From: DATFXM01 sp035315885
Lineage (GTDB): Bacteria > Acidobacteriota > Blastocatellia > UBA7656
Length of the DNA: 56,604 nucleotides
Assembly: GCA_035315885.1 (NCBI GenBank)
Contig: DATFXM010000150.1
Location: 1 to 56,604 of the forward strand
Direction: 5' to 3'
Shown here in pieces: positions 44,897-53,479 of this stretch. The position numbers and the translations under genes are program-made. Each line of letters starts with the position of its first letter. Within the stretch, counting starts at the first letter, position 1. Below the pieces are notes generated by a model. It was not told the origin of the DNA. It searched no databases and saw nothing but the letters and a program-made list of their open reading frames with translations.

Positions 44897-45007
44897 ATAA
44901 ACAGAGCCCTCCTGACGGAGGGCGTGCATTCTTACACCTGTCGCAGCATTAATTCTCACTCAACTGTCATAACTTTTCAGAAACTCTCTTCACGAGGCTC
45001 TGTTTAT
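44897..45007. mobile_element. MITE-like element with perfect 12-bp terminal inverted repeats
   Basis: ATAAACAGAGCC at 44897-44908 and GGCTCTGTTTAT at 44996-45007 are exact complements bounding 111 bases. A CCCTCC-TGAC-GGAGGG hairpin lies inside the left end. It codes for nothing. A related sequence, with the same end and core but no inverted partner, is at 35808-35936. It ends two bases after the stop of the PEGA gene on the other strand, so could also serve as its terminator. Confidence 0.6.
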
Positions 45008-45009
45008 AT

Positions 45010-45480
45010 CTACTTCTTCAATACTGCCCGAACCTTCGCAGTAGCGTTCTCCTTCAAATCAACCTTAGTCTGATAATAACGGTAACCCGGCATTTCGATA
45101 TCAATCGTGTACTGACCAGGACCGAGGTTCGTAATTGTCGTCGGCGTGACGCCGTGAGACTGAGGCTCCGAAGCTCCGCTTTCATCCACTACGATCAGCA
45201 GAACCCTTGCGCCACTCGGCACCGACGTCACCTCAATGCTGCCCGATGCGGACTTCGATGAGGCCGCCGGCGCAGCGTTGGCCGCAGACTTCGCCGACGT
45301 GTTCCTGTTCGAGTTGGTCGATGCAGCGTTGGTCGATGCGGCGTTGTTTCGAGCAGTCGAGTCCGAAGCGTTCCGATTCTGATTCGTGGCCGTCTGTCCA
45401 CACGCTCCGAACGCAAGTATCGCCAGCGTAGCCACGAAACACCGCACCCGGCGAATTTGTTGCTTGTCGTTTGAATTCAT
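45010..45480 (-). CDS. PEGA-domain lipoprotein
   Basis: A 156-residue protein. The signal peptide ends in AFGAC with C27 as probable lipidation site. Residues ~35-80 are an Asn/Ser/Ala-rich linker with AASTNAASTN duplications. Residues ~83-156 are a PEGA domain (GSIEVTSVPSGARVLLI, then PTTITNLGPGQYTIDIEMPGYRYY), an immunoglobulin-like fold of exported bacterial proteins. ATG 45480 after GGGGAG is preferred to the longer frame. Likely anchored in the outer membrane facing the periplasm. Function unknown. Confidence 0.8.
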   Translation of the reverse strand: MNSNDKQQIRRVRCFVATLAILAFGACGQTATNQNRNASDSTARNNAASTNAASTNSNRNTSAKSAANAAPAASSKSASGSIEVTSVPSGARVLLIVVDESGASEPQSHGVTPTTITNLGPGQYTIDIEMPGYRYYQTKVDLKENATAKVRAVLKK

Positions 45481-45623
45481 CAAAGCTCCCCGGCCTTTAC
45501 ATTCACGACAGGAGCGCACCGCGCGACCACTGAAGCATTCCTTGTCGAGGCTCGATTACCGTAGCATACTCGTGACTCAACGCGACACCCGCTAGGCCAG
45601 GACCAGAAACCTCGGACGAATTG

Positions 45624-47174
45624 ATGCGCGACCCGTTGCTCAACACCTTCGAGAAAGTTCGCCGTTTCATCGAGCGCTGCTCGATGCTGGAAAACGCGGA
45701 AGGTCTCGTCATCGCATTTTCAGGCGGTCCCGACTCGAGGGCGCTGGTCGATATCCTCGTGCGGCTGCGCGAGTCTCTGCAGACTGGATCACCATTCAGA
45801 CTCCACATCGCGCACCTCGATCATCAACTCAGAGGAGACGAATCTACCGCTGACGCAGAATTCGTCGCGCGAGTCGCCGCCGACTATTCTCTTCCCGTTA
45901 CGATAGAACGGGCCGATACGAGAACAGAAGCGCGACGCAGCCGTCGCGGTATTGAGGATACCGCGCGACGACTCCGGTATGAATTCCTTGCGCGCGTCGC
46001 CACGCAGCAACGTCTCGAACTGGTGGCTACCGGTCATACGATGAATGATCAAGCCGAAACGCTCCTCTTGCGGCTGATCAGGGGTGCCGGCGTTCGCGGG
46101 CTCGCGGCGATGAGGCCGTCTGCACCCTTGCCCTCGACCGTTCTCCCGCAAGGGTCTACGGCGCACCGAAATACAGCCGAACCGCGCTTACGGGTAGTCA
46201 GGCCGCTGTTGTGTCTCGAGCGAAAGGAAATCGAAGCCTACTGCCGCGCTGCGTCGCTTGAATTTCGCACCGACTCTAGCAATGCCTCAATCGAACATTC
46301 GCGCAATCGAGTACGGCTTGAACTCCTGCCTCTTCTTGAACAGATGAACCCGAAAGCGGTGCGATCCGTTGCGCGAGCTGCCGCATCACTTTCCCAGCAG
46401 CATGAGTTCCTCGAAGAATACGCCGATGCGGTGCTGGAACAAGCGGCAGTTTCTTCACAGCGCAGCCGGTCGGACGAAAACAGATACACGATCGAGACGT
46501 TTGTTCGGCAGCCCCGCGCAATCAGAAACGTCATGATCCTGCGCGCGGTAAGTCGAGCGTCAATATACGTTCGCAACGATTCTGTTCAAATCACGTCGAA
46601 GCACATTGAGGCAGTCGACGGTCTGTTGACCAGCGGCGTGAGCGGTAAACATCTGGAGCTTCCCGGAGGCGTCGAGGTTTGGTGCGAACGCGACGTTTTG
46701 CTCATCAAGGCGGATTCACAAGGGCCGGTATCTTCGGGGAACTCGGGTACGGCGGTCCTGGAGTTGGGAGCAGCGGGCTCAGTTGCGGAGTTCTTTGGCT
46801 GGCGCATCAGCGCCGCGAGTGGACTTGCGGCGGGGAGCTTTGAGGGTCTGCTTGAAGCGGCAAGGAACCTTGCCGAGTCGGCGGGGCGGGATTGGATGAT
46901 GGCTCTACTGAGCGAGGTGGAGCTGCCGCGCCGTTTGTTGATCAGGACCCGGAGGCCTGGAGAGCGGGTGTTGGCGCTGGGCCGGGCTAAAACAAAGAAG
47001 TTGAAAAAGTTGATGATTGACCATAAAATCCCGTCCAGCCGCCGGTCCGGCTGGCCCGTAGTGACGACTCCCGATGACCGTTACGTTTGGTCGCCCGGTT
47101 TGCCCCCTTCAGCCGAATTTGCCGCCCGAAAGGATTGCCCGAGCCTTGTAGTCTTGCAGGCTTCGAGTGCGTGA
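45624..47174 (+). CDS. tilS: tRNA(Ile)-lysidine synthase TilS
   Basis: A 516-residue enzyme that modifies C34 of the tRNA(Ile) CAU anticodon to lysidine with ATP. The PP-loop is SGGPDS at 33-38 after LVIAFSGG; HLDHQLRGDES and GHTMNDQAETLLLRLIRGAG follow as in the family. The C-terminal part (from about 400) holds the TilS-specific substrate domain with LIRTRRPGERVLALGRAKTKKLKKLMIDHKIPSSRR. ATG 45624 and TTG 45621 are both possible starts. It precedes hpt and ftsH, the conserved order seen in many bacteria. Confidence 0.95.
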   Translation: MRDPLLNTFEKVRRFIERCSMLENAEGLVIAFSGGPDSRALVDILVRLRESLQTGSPFRLHIAHLDHQLRGDESTADAEFVARVAADYSLPVTIERADTRTEARRSRRGIEDTARRLRYEFLARVATQQRLELVATGHTMNDQAETLLLRLIRGAGVRGLAAMRPSAPLPSTVLPQGSTAHRNTAEPRLRVVRPLLCLERKEIEAYCRAASLEFRTDSSNASIEHSRNRVRLELLPLLEQMNPKAVRSVARAAASLSQQHEFLEEYADAVLEQAAVSSQRSRSDENRYTIETFVRQPRAIRNVMILRAVSRASIYVRNDSVQITSKHIEAVDGLLTSGVSGKHLELPGGVEVWCERDVLLIKADSQGPVSSGNSGTAVLELGAAGSVAEFFGWRISAASGLAAGSFEGLLEAARNLAESAGRDWMMALLSEVELPRRLLIRTRRPGERVLALGRAKTKKLKKLMIDHKIPSSRRSGWPVVTTPDDRYVWSPGLPPSAEFAARKDCPSLVVLQASSA

Positions 47175-47207
47175 TTGTCCCTGCTGGACGGCCATCCAGG
47201 AGCTGAA

Positions 47208-47729
47208 ATGCAAAAAACTCTCAGAATTGTAAAATCCGAGGAAGAAATCGAGGAGCGAATTGGCGAGCTGGCATCGGAGATAAGGGCAATCGCGCCGGCG
47301 GGTGAGTTGACCGTGGTAGGCATACTAGATGATGCGTTTGTTTTTCTCTCCGACCTTATACGTGCATTGGATATCCCACTTAGCTGCTGCTTTATGAAGG
47401 TAGCGCGCCACCGGCACGGAGGACAGACCGAGATACTCTACACGAGCGAGTTCGATCCGTGTGGACGAGATATTCTTCTGGTGGGCGGCATCGTGGCTAC
47501 CGGGGTGACTTTTGAGTACATCACTCGCCAACTCGCCTCTCGAGGCGTGAAATCCCTCCGAACGTGTGCCCTCGTAGACAAACCTGGAGAGCGAAGAACC
47601 GAAATGAAGGTGGATTTCTCGGCTTTTCAGATCGGAGACGGCTATGTCTTCGGCTATGGTCTCGGATTACAGAACCAATTCCGCCAGTTACCGTATTTGG
47701 CAATGATGGACGGAGCACCGCCGGAGTAG
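47208..47729 (+). CDS. Hypoxanthine phosphoribosyltransferase homologue lacking catalytic residues
   Basis: A 173-residue Hpt-family protein. The fold is clear, from IVKSEEEIEERIGELASEI to ALVDKPGERRTEMKVDFSAF and DGYVFGYGLG. The active-site loops are not. PRPP motif VEDIxDTG reads LVGGIVATG (91-99), so the two ribose-binding acids and the catalytic base (human E133, D134, D137) are G, G and A. The loop I lysine of LKG (human K68) is D41 in ILDDAF, and the magnesium aspartate of YxLDY (human D193) is G152. ATG 47208 with CCAGGAG is chosen. It lies between tilS and ftsH. It cannot be expected to make IMP; a regulatory or scaffolding role is more likely. Confidence 0.85.
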   Translation: MQKTLRIVKSEEEIEERIGELASEIRAIAPAGELTVVGILDDAFVFLSDLIRALDIPLSCCFMKVARHRHGGQTEILYTSEFDPCGRDILLVGGIVATGVTFEYITRQLASRGVKSLRTCALVDKPGERRTEMKVDFSAFQIGDGYVFGYGLGLQNQFRQLPYLAMMDGAPPE

Positions 47730-47816
47730 CCTGAGTGCTGAGTGCTGAGTCCTGAGTGACAGCCCCGAAGGGGTTGCCTCCGCACTCAGGACTCGGGACT
47801 CAGCACTCAGTACTCG
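47730..47816. repeat. Heptamer inverted repeat with GCCCCGAAGGGGTT hairpin
   Basis: GAGTGCTGAGTGCTGAGTCC at 47732-47751, a GCCCCGAAGGGGTTG hairpin, and then the complement GCACTCAGGACTCGGGACTC continuing to ACTCAGCACTCAG (to 47813). The two heptamer runs pair across the hairpin. It is the gap between the Hpt gene and the ftsH promoter. Confidence 0.85.
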
Positions 47817-47827
47817 TTAGGGGGTTA

Positions 47828-47856
47828 TTGCGCATCAAAATAGCGTCCGGTAGAAT
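47828..47856 (+). promoter_or_regulatory. Predicted promoter of ftsH
   Basis: TTGCGC at 47828-47833 and TAGAAT at 47851-47856, with 17 bases between, 33 bases before the GTG start. It lies directly after the heptamer hairpin. Confidence 0.55.
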
Positions 47857-47889
47857 CGAGTTTGGCGCCAGTGCGCCTTGGAGGTAACA

Positions 47890-49806
47890 GTGAATTCGAC
47901 CGTCAGACAGATAGTGTTTTGGGTCTTGATCATTGGTGGGGCATTTCTGCTGTATCAGGTGTTTCAGGGCCGGAGCAGCGCCAAGGAGATTCAGCTCAGC
48001 TACAACGAGCTGTTTGACAAAGTTTCTGCGAAGCCCACCCTCGTCAAGAGCGCAACTATTGAAGAGGGCCGGGGCATCAAGGGCGAGCTCACAAACGGGG
48101 AGACCTTCAGCACAGAGCTCAGCAATGAGTTTGCGGTTCGAGACGTTGCGAACGCAATGAAGGACAACAGCGTCAAGGTCTGGTTCAAGAGCTCCTCCTC
48201 GAGCCAGTGGGTCTTCGGCCTGATCAGTTACGCCCCGCTGCTGGTGTTCATAGGACTCTGGGTCTTCATGATGCGCCAGATGCAATCGGGCGGAAACAAA
48301 GCCTTATCCTTTGGCAAATCCCGCGCAAAGTTGCTGAGCAATCAGCAGAAGCGCGTCACCTTCCGCGACGTTGCCGGCGTCGATGAAGCAAAAGAAGAGC
48401 TTCAGGAAATAATCGAATTCCTCAAAGAACCGCAGAAGTTTCAGAAGCTCGGCGGCCGAATCCCAAAAGGCGTGTTGATGATGGGCCCTCCGGGCACCGG
48501 CAAGACGCTGCTTGCTCGCGCTATCGCCGGCGAAGCGAACGTCCCGTTTTTCTCGATCTCGGGTTCGGACTTCGTGGAGATGTTCGTGGGCGTCGGCGCC
48601 TCGCGAGTCCGCGACCTGTTCGAACAGGGCAAGAAGAACGCACCCTGCATCATCTTCATCGATGAGATCGACGCCGTAGGACGTCATCGCGGCGCAGGCC
48701 TGGGCGGCGGTCACGATGAACGCGAACAAACCCTGAACCAACTGCTGGTTGAGATGGACGGCTTCGAGTCGAATGACGGGGTCATCCTGATCGCTTCGAC
48801 CAACAGGCCTGACGTACTCGACCCCGCACTGTTGCGGCCCGGTCGCTTTGATCGACGAGTCGTGGTGCAACGGCCCGACGTGCGAGGCAGAGAAGGAATT
48901 CTCGCGGTACACACACGCAAGATTCCGCTTCAGGACGACGTAGACATCAACGTTATCGCGCGCAGCACCCCCGGATTCACCGGCGCAGATCTCGCGAACC
49001 TGGTGAATGAAGCAGCTCTGAACGCCGCTCGTTACAACCGGAAGGCGGTCACGATGCTCGACTTCGAATGGGCAAAGGACAAAGTCCTCATGGGCTCCGA
49101 ACGCCGATCGATCGTGATGTCCAACGAGGAAAAGCGCAACACGGCGTACCACGAAGCCGGCCATACACTGGTCGGGATCAAGGTTCCAAACGCAGATCCG
49201 GTTCACAAGGTGTCTATCATTCCGCGAGGCATGGCGCTCGGGGTGACGATGCAGCTTCCCGAAGCCGACCGTTACTCGCATACCCGGGACTATCTCGAGG
49301 GACAGATTTCGATAATGATGGGCGGTAGAATCGCCGAGGAAGTCTTCCTGAATCACATGACCACCGGCGCGGCGAACGACATCGAGAAGGCGACCGAGCT
49401 GGCGCGGCGAATGGTCTGTGAATTCGGCATGTCGGGTCTGGGCCCGATCACTTTTGGCAAGAAGGAAGAGCAGATTTTCCTGGGCCGCGAGATCGCGCAG
49501 CATCAGGACTACAGCGAAGACACTGCTATCAAGATCGACCAGGAGGTCAATCGAATCGTTACCGACCAGTACAGCCGCGCGCGTCAGATCATCCTCGAGA
49601 ATAAGGATGCGCTGATTCGACTTGCGGAAGCGCTGCTCGAACGCGAGTCTCTTGACGGCGTGCAGATACGGCGACTCGTTGCGGGTCTTCCGCTCGACGA
49701 CGACGAGCCCACGATGCCGGCTCGCAGCGACAAGCCGAAGCCCGAGGCACGTCCGTCGGTGTTGAAGCCGATCATCCCGACCGTCCCCGGCGACGCTACC
49801 GCTTAG
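47890..49806 (+). CDS. ftsH: ATP-dependent zinc metalloprotease FtsH
   Basis: A 638-residue membrane AAA+ protease. Two membrane helices (~8-25 and ~105-125) frame a periplasmic domain. Walker A is GPPGTGKT at 199-206, Walker B CIIFIDEIDA, the second region of homology STNRPDVLDPALLRPGRFDR, and the protease zinc site HEAGH at 421-425. Length is typical. The GTG start follows GGAGGT; the longer frame from 47878 is less likely. FtsH degrades membrane proteins and regulators such as LpxC or sigma-32 in other bacteria. It has its own promoter, and follows tilS and the Hpt homologue. Confidence 0.97.
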   Translation: MNSTVRQIVFWVLIIGGAFLLYQVFQGRSSAKEIQLSYNELFDKVSAKPTLVKSATIEEGRGIKGELTNGETFSTELSNEFAVRDVANAMKDNSVKVWFKSSSSSQWVFGLISYAPLLVFIGLWVFMMRQMQSGGNKALSFGKSRAKLLSNQQKRVTFRDVAGVDEAKEELQEIIEFLKEPQKFQKLGGRIPKGVLMMGPPGTGKTLLARAIAGEANVPFFSISGSDFVEMFVGVGASRVRDLFEQGKKNAPCIIFIDEIDAVGRHRGAGLGGGHDEREQTLNQLLVEMDGFESNDGVILIASTNRPDVLDPALLRPGRFDRRVVVQRPDVRGREGILAVHTRKIPLQDDVDINVIARSTPGFTGADLANLVNEAALNAARYNRKAVTMLDFEWAKDKVLMGSERRSIVMSNEEKRNTAYHEAGHTLVGIKVPNADPVHKVSIIPRGMALGVTMQLPEADRYSHTRDYLEGQISIMMGGRIAEEVFLNHMTTGAANDIEKATELARRMVCEFGMSGLGPITFGKKEEQIFLGREIAQHQDYSEDTAIKIDQEVNRIVTDQYSRARQIILENKDALIRLAEALLERESLDGVQIRRLVAGLPLDDDEPTMPARSDKPKPEARPSVLKPIIPTVPGDATA

Positions 49807-49820
49807 CCGAGGACAAAAAC

Positions 49821-49907
49821 AAAAGACGCCAGGACGCAAAAGCGCTAGCAGGATTCTTAAAGAATCCGACGATTGTCACGGCTTTGCGTCCTGGCGTCTT
49901 TGCGTTT
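49821..49907. terminator. Double-hairpin terminator after ftsH
   Basis: AAAGACGCCAGGACGCAAA pairs with TTTGCGTCCTGGCGTCTTT (19 bp perfect), and a second stem, GGATTCTT-A-AAGAATCC at 49851-49867, lies in its loop. Followed by TGCGTTT. A rho-independent terminator for ftsH is likely; the arms resemble the ACGCAAAG repeat family in other gaps. Confidence 0.7.
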
Positions 49908-49943
49908 AGCCCAGTGTGAGTGCATTATGCTTGTCATTAGCTA

Positions 49944-50960
49944 ATGCAAGAACCGCTGGATTCTACCCAGATCTCGATCGTAATCCCGGTCTACAACGAG
50001 CACGAGACGATCCGGGAATTGCACGATCGCATTCAATCGGTCTTTCAGGAGGCCGGTTGGCTCGGCGAAATACTGTTCGTGGACGACGGATCCCACGACG
50101 GCTCAATCGACGAGATAAAACGTCTGGACCCCGGCCGGATCAACGTACGATACCTTCGCTTCAGACGAAATTTCGGCAAGTCGGCGGCGCTCGCCGCGGG
50201 CTTTCACGCCTCACGCTTCCCGATCATTGCGACACTCGACGCCGACCTTCAGGACTTGCCTGAGCAACTGCCACTGCTCGTTTCAAAACTCGACGAGGGC
50301 TATGACCTCGTCTCCGGTTGGAGACATCGCCGCCGAGACAAGTTCAGTCGGCGATTCTCGTCGAAGATATACAACGTGGTGACCGGTATGCTGACCGGGG
50401 TGAAGCTCCACGACATCAACTGCGGATTCAAATGCTACCGGCGCGCTGTGCTCGACGAAGTAATGGTGTACGGCGAGCAGCACCGGTACATCCCCGTACT
50501 CGCCAGCTATCGCGGGTTCAGAATCACCGAGGTTCAGGTCGAGCACGCGCCGCGAGCACACGGCCAATCCAGATACGGACTCGGACGAGTGTTTGGCGGC
50601 GTCTTCAGTCTCCTCACGGTCATCCTGCTCACCAGATATACGAATAAGCCGCTCCACTTTTTTGGAGTCGTAGGAATTCTCCTGTTTGCCGCAGGCGCCG
50701 CAATCGACTCATACCTTATAACCGACCGGATTCTATTCAATCACTGGCTCAGTAACCGCCCTCTTCTGATAATCGGCACACTCTTGCTGATCGTAGGAGT
50801 GCAGTTCGTGCTGTTTGGGCTTCTTGCGGAGATGATCGCGTTCTCATTCCGCCGCGAGGACGACTACGCGATAGTCGAGACGAGCGAAAGCGAAGCTCAG
50901 GCGACCTATGAAGAGCACGAACCGGCGGCCAGGGCCAGACGAGGAGACGCGGCGCGGTGA
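49944..50960 (+). CDS. Family 2 glycosyltransferase, dolichol-phosphate-mannose-synthase type
   Basis: A 338-residue protein. Residues ~9-235 are a GT2 catalytic domain with SIVIPVYNEHETIREL, the acid pair in FVDDGSHDGS, the DxD-like LDADLQD and RRNFGKSAALAAG. Two C-terminal membrane helices (FFGVVGILLFAAGAAIDSYL and PLLIIGTLLLIVGVQFVLFG) follow, as in undecaprenyl-phosphate sugar transferases (DPM1/GtrB/ArnC-like). Likely adds a sugar to a lipid carrier at the inner membrane. The next glycosyltransferase overlaps it by four bases (GTGA). Confidence 0.9.
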   Translation: MQEPLDSTQISIVIPVYNEHETIRELHDRIQSVFQEAGWLGEILFVDDGSHDGSIDEIKRLDPGRINVRYLRFRRNFGKSAALAAGFHASRFPIIATLDADLQDLPEQLPLLVSKLDEGYDLVSGWRHRRRDKFSRRFSSKIYNVVTGMLTGVKLHDINCGFKCYRRAVLDEVMVYGEQHRYIPVLASYRGFRITEVQVEHAPRAHGQSRYGLGRVFGGVFSLLTVILLTRYTNKPLHFFGVVGILLFAAGAAIDSYLITDRILFNHWLSNRPLLIIGTLLLIVGVQFVLFGLLAEMIAFSFRREDDYAIVETSESEAQATYEEHEPAARARRGDAAR

Positions 50961-52060
50961 GGCTGACGATCGTTGGGCCAGCCTATCCGCTCCGCGGCGG
51001 AATCGCACATCACGTACACGCAGTGCATCGCGACCTGGTCGCTCGTGGCCACGAGTTACAGGTCGTATCGTTCAAGAAACTCTATCCGAGACTGCTGTTC
51101 CCTGGGACTACGGAACTGGACTTCAGCCGCTTGACGCTCGACGTCGGAGCCGTCCCGATTCTTACGCCGATGAACCCTCTGAGCTGGATCCGAGCCTCGA
51201 AAGCCATCCGGGAATTCGCTCCTGATGCGGTTGTGATCGAATGGTGGAACGCATCCTTTGGACCTGGGCTCGGCTGGATTGCCAGGCGCTTGAGAGCCAC
51301 GGGCATCCGCAGTATCGCCGACTGCCATAACATCATCTCGCACGAACCGACGCCATTCGATCGAGCGCTGATAGCTTATGCGTTCAAGCCGATGCACAGC
51401 TTCATAACTCATTCGGAGAACGATCGCTCCCGGCTTCTCAGCGTCGTGCCGGATGTGACGGCGCGCGTGGCTCGGCTTGGAGAGATCTCGGAGTTTTATG
51501 CGGATAGCGGGGCGCCACGCACCGGCCGAACAATCCTCTTCTTTGGCCTGGTCCGCGAGTATAAGGGTCTGGATGTTCTGATCAAGGCTTTAGCGAAGGT
51601 GCTTGAACGGGTCGACTGTCACCTGCTGATAGCCGGCGAGTTCTACGAGCCGGTTGAAAAATATCGACGTCTGATCAACGAGCTGGGTATCGAAAATGCT
51701 GTCACCATCGACAATCGTTACGTGCCGAATGAAGAAGTTCACGAACTATTCGCGAAGGGTGATGTGTTGGTCATGCCCTACCTGCGTGCGACTCAAAGCG
51801 GAATAGCGCAGATCGCGCTGAAAAACGGAATTCCGATCATTGCATCCAGATCCGGCGGTCTGGCGGAGGTGGTGCAAGACAACGTGAATGGACTGCTGTT
51901 TCCAACCGGCGACGTGGATGCGCTCTCAAACCGGCTTCTGGAGTACTTTGAAGGCGGGCTGGGGCCGATTCTGGCCGGCAAGATTCGCTCGGGCAGCGAT
52001 TCGGCACAGCGAAGCCCGATTATGGCCGAAGTAATTGAAGAACTCGCAGCGCTGCGTTGA
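50957..52060 (+). CDS. Family 4 glycosyltransferase
   Basis: A 367-residue GT-B fold protein. The N-terminal MRLTIVGPAYPLRGGIAHHVHAV loop and the C-terminal donor site, LVMPYLRATQSGIAQIALKNGIPIIAS with SGGLAEVVQDNVNGLLF, are those of GT4. The GTG start overlaps the upstream stop, so the two glycosyltransferases are coupled and probably build the same glycolipid or polysaccharide. Donor and acceptor are unknown. It converges on dtd across a repeat-based terminator. Confidence 0.9.
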   Translation: MRLTIVGPAYPLRGGIAHHVHAVHRDLVARGHELQVVSFKKLYPRLLFPGTTELDFSRLTLDVGAVPILTPMNPLSWIRASKAIREFAPDAVVIEWWNASFGPGLGWIARRLRATGIRSIADCHNIISHEPTPFDRALIAYAFKPMHSFITHSENDRSRLLSVVPDVTARVARLGEISEFYADSGAPRTGRTILFFGLVREYKGLDVLIKALAKVLERVDCHLLIAGEFYEPVEKYRRLINELGIENAVTIDNRYVPNEEVHELFAKGDVLVMPYLRATQSGIAQIALKNGIPIIASRSGGLAEVVQDNVNGLLFPTGDVDALSNRLLEYFEGGLGPILAGKIRSGSDSAQRSPIMAEVIEELAALR

Positions 52061-52073
52061 ACTCCGTTGCGCC

Positions 52074-52211
52074 CTTTGCAAACCTTTGCACCCCTTTGCG
52101 TGAAACCTCGATGTCGAACTTCACGAGACAGCGGGGACACGGCGCGTTGTCCCCCTTAGTACATTGCATGCCACCACGGGTTTCACACAAAGGCCGCAAA
52201 GGGTCGCAAAG
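52074..52211. repeat. Long inverted repeat of the GCAAAGG family with inner hairpin
   Basis: The left arm 52074-52108 (CTTTGC-rich, ending GCGTGAAACC) pairs with the right arm 52178-52211 (GGGTTTCACACAAAGGCCGC, then AAAGGGTCGCAAAG). Inside is GGGGACA-N8-TGTCCCC at 52133-52154. The motif TTTCACGCAAAGxCCGC is shared with the inverted repeats around the APC gene near 30.9 and 32.7 kb. It lies between convergent genes and likely ends both transcripts. Confidence 0.75.
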
Positions 52212-52220
52212 CGTTCTCGA

Positions 52221-52670
52221 TTAGAAATTCTTCTTGCTGTCTAAGAGGATTGTGACTGGACCGCAATTCGTCAGCCTGACATCCATCATCGCCTGAAACA
52301 CACCAGTTTCGACTCGCAACCCCGACGCGCGCATCCGTTCTACAAAGTACTCGTACAACTGATTAGCCTTCTCCGGCTCCGCCGCGTCTATGTACGAAGG
52401 CCGCCTGCCTCGCCGACTATCTCCGTACAACGTGAACTGCGAAATCACAAGCACCGACCCGCCAATGTCGGTCAAAGCGAGATTCATCCTGTCGCTCTCA
52501 TCCTGAAAGATCCTCAAGTTCGTTATCTTGTCCGCAAGATAGTCCGCGTCCGACGGAAGATCCTCCGACCCGACTCCGAGCAGCACGAGCAAACCCGTTT
52601 CTATCCGGCCGACTGTTCGTCCGCCGACATCTACCGACGCATTGCTCACTCGTTGTACTACGGCTCGCAT
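52221..52670 (-). CDS. dtd: D-aminoacyl-tRNA deacylase Dtd
   Basis: A 149-residue protein matching family length. It removes D-amino acids (and glycine from tRNA(Ala)) from tRNA. Both active-site segments are present: SQFTLYGDSRRGRRPSY, with the catalytic SQxT motif, and LTNCGPVTILLDS, with the NxGP(V)T motif. The N-terminus MRAVVQRVSNASV is typical. It is divergent from the peroxiredoxin gene. Confidence 0.96.
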   Translation of the reverse strand: MRAVVQRVSNASVDVGGRTVGRIETGLLVLLGVGSEDLPSDADYLADKITNLRIFQDESDRMNLALTDIGGSVLVISQFTLYGDSRRGRRPSYIDAAEPEKANQLYEYFVERMRASGLRVETGVFQAMMDVRLTNCGPVTILLDSKKNF

Positions 52671-52729
52671 GCCCCGAAGTCTGCCACAACACGGAACGGT
52701 TTTCTAATTTGTTAACCGCCGCCCGGAGT

Positions 52730-52759
52730 TTGACTGTTGCCGTTTTCAAGCATCATAAT
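52730..52759 (+). promoter_or_regulatory. Predicted promoter of the peroxiredoxin gene
   Basis: TTGACT at 52730-52735 and CATAAT at 52754-52759, 18 bases apart, lie 52 bases before the gene's ATG. Confidence 0.5.
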
Positions 52760-52811
52760 TCCAGAACCTCAAAGACAGTTCGAGCATCTTCCCAAGGGAA
52801 AGGAAAGAAAA

Positions 52812-53468
52812 ATGGCACTTAGATTAGGCGATACAGCACCAGATTTCACGGCCGATACGACGAGCGGGACTATCAACCTATACGAGTATATCGGCAACGG
52901 ATGGGGAGTATTGTTCTCTCACCCGAAAGACTTCACTCCGGTATGCACCACCGAGCTGGGAGAAGTCGCGAAGCTCAAAGGCGAGTTCGAAAAACGCGAC
53001 GTCAAAGTCCTCGGACTTAGCGTCGATCCGGTAGACTCACACAAGGGCTGGGCGGACGACATCGAGGAGACTCAGGGCGTAAAGCTGAATTTTCCGGTGA
53101 TTGCTGACCCCGATCGCAAGGTCTCTGACCTGTACGACATGATTCATCCGAACGCCAGCGACACCTTCACCGTACGTTCGGTGTTTGTGATCGGACCAGA
53201 CAAGAAGATCAAGCTGACGATCACCTATCCCGCAAGCACGGGCCGGAACTTTGACGAGATACTGCGAGTCATCGATTCGCTCCAGTTGACGGCAAACTAC
53301 AGCGTTGCAACTCCGGTGAACTGGAAGGACGGCGACGATGTGATCATCGTCCCGGCTATCAGCGACGAGCAGGCGAAGGAGAAATTCCCGGCAGGATGGA
53401 AGACACTTAAGCCTTACCTCCGAGTCACACCGCAGCCCAACAAAGGCAAGAAACAAGCCGGCAGTTAA
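52812..53468 (+). CDS. 1-Cys peroxiredoxin (Prx6 family)
   Basis: A 218-residue peroxiredoxin that reduces peroxides in the cytoplasm. The peroxidatic cysteine is C45 in PKDFTPVCTTEL. There is no other cysteine in the protein, so it must use an outside thiol as resolving partner, as Prx6-type enzymes do. The C-terminal extension (NYSVATPVNWKDGDDVIIVPAISDEQAKEKFP) is the Prx6 dimer arm. ATG 52812 after AAGGAAAG is chosen. A perfect hairpin lies behind the gene. Confidence 0.95.
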   Translation: MALRLGDTAPDFTADTTSGTINLYEYIGNGWGVLFSHPKDFTPVCTTELGEVAKLKGEFEKRDVKVLGLSVDPVDSHKGWADDIEETQGVKLNFPVIADPDRKVSDLYDMIHPNASDTFTVRSVFVIGPDKKIKLTITYPASTGRNFDEILRVIDSLQLTANYSVATPVNWKDGDDVIIVPAISDEQAKEKFPAGWKTLKPYLRVTPQPNKGKKQAGS

Positions 53469-53479
53469 CCGATCAAGCA

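Noticed and set aside
48304..49839. 511-codon minus-strand open frame opposite ftsH
   Set aside because: It mirrors a highly conserved coding strand; high GC and codon bias of ftsH keep the complement open. No recognisable motif.
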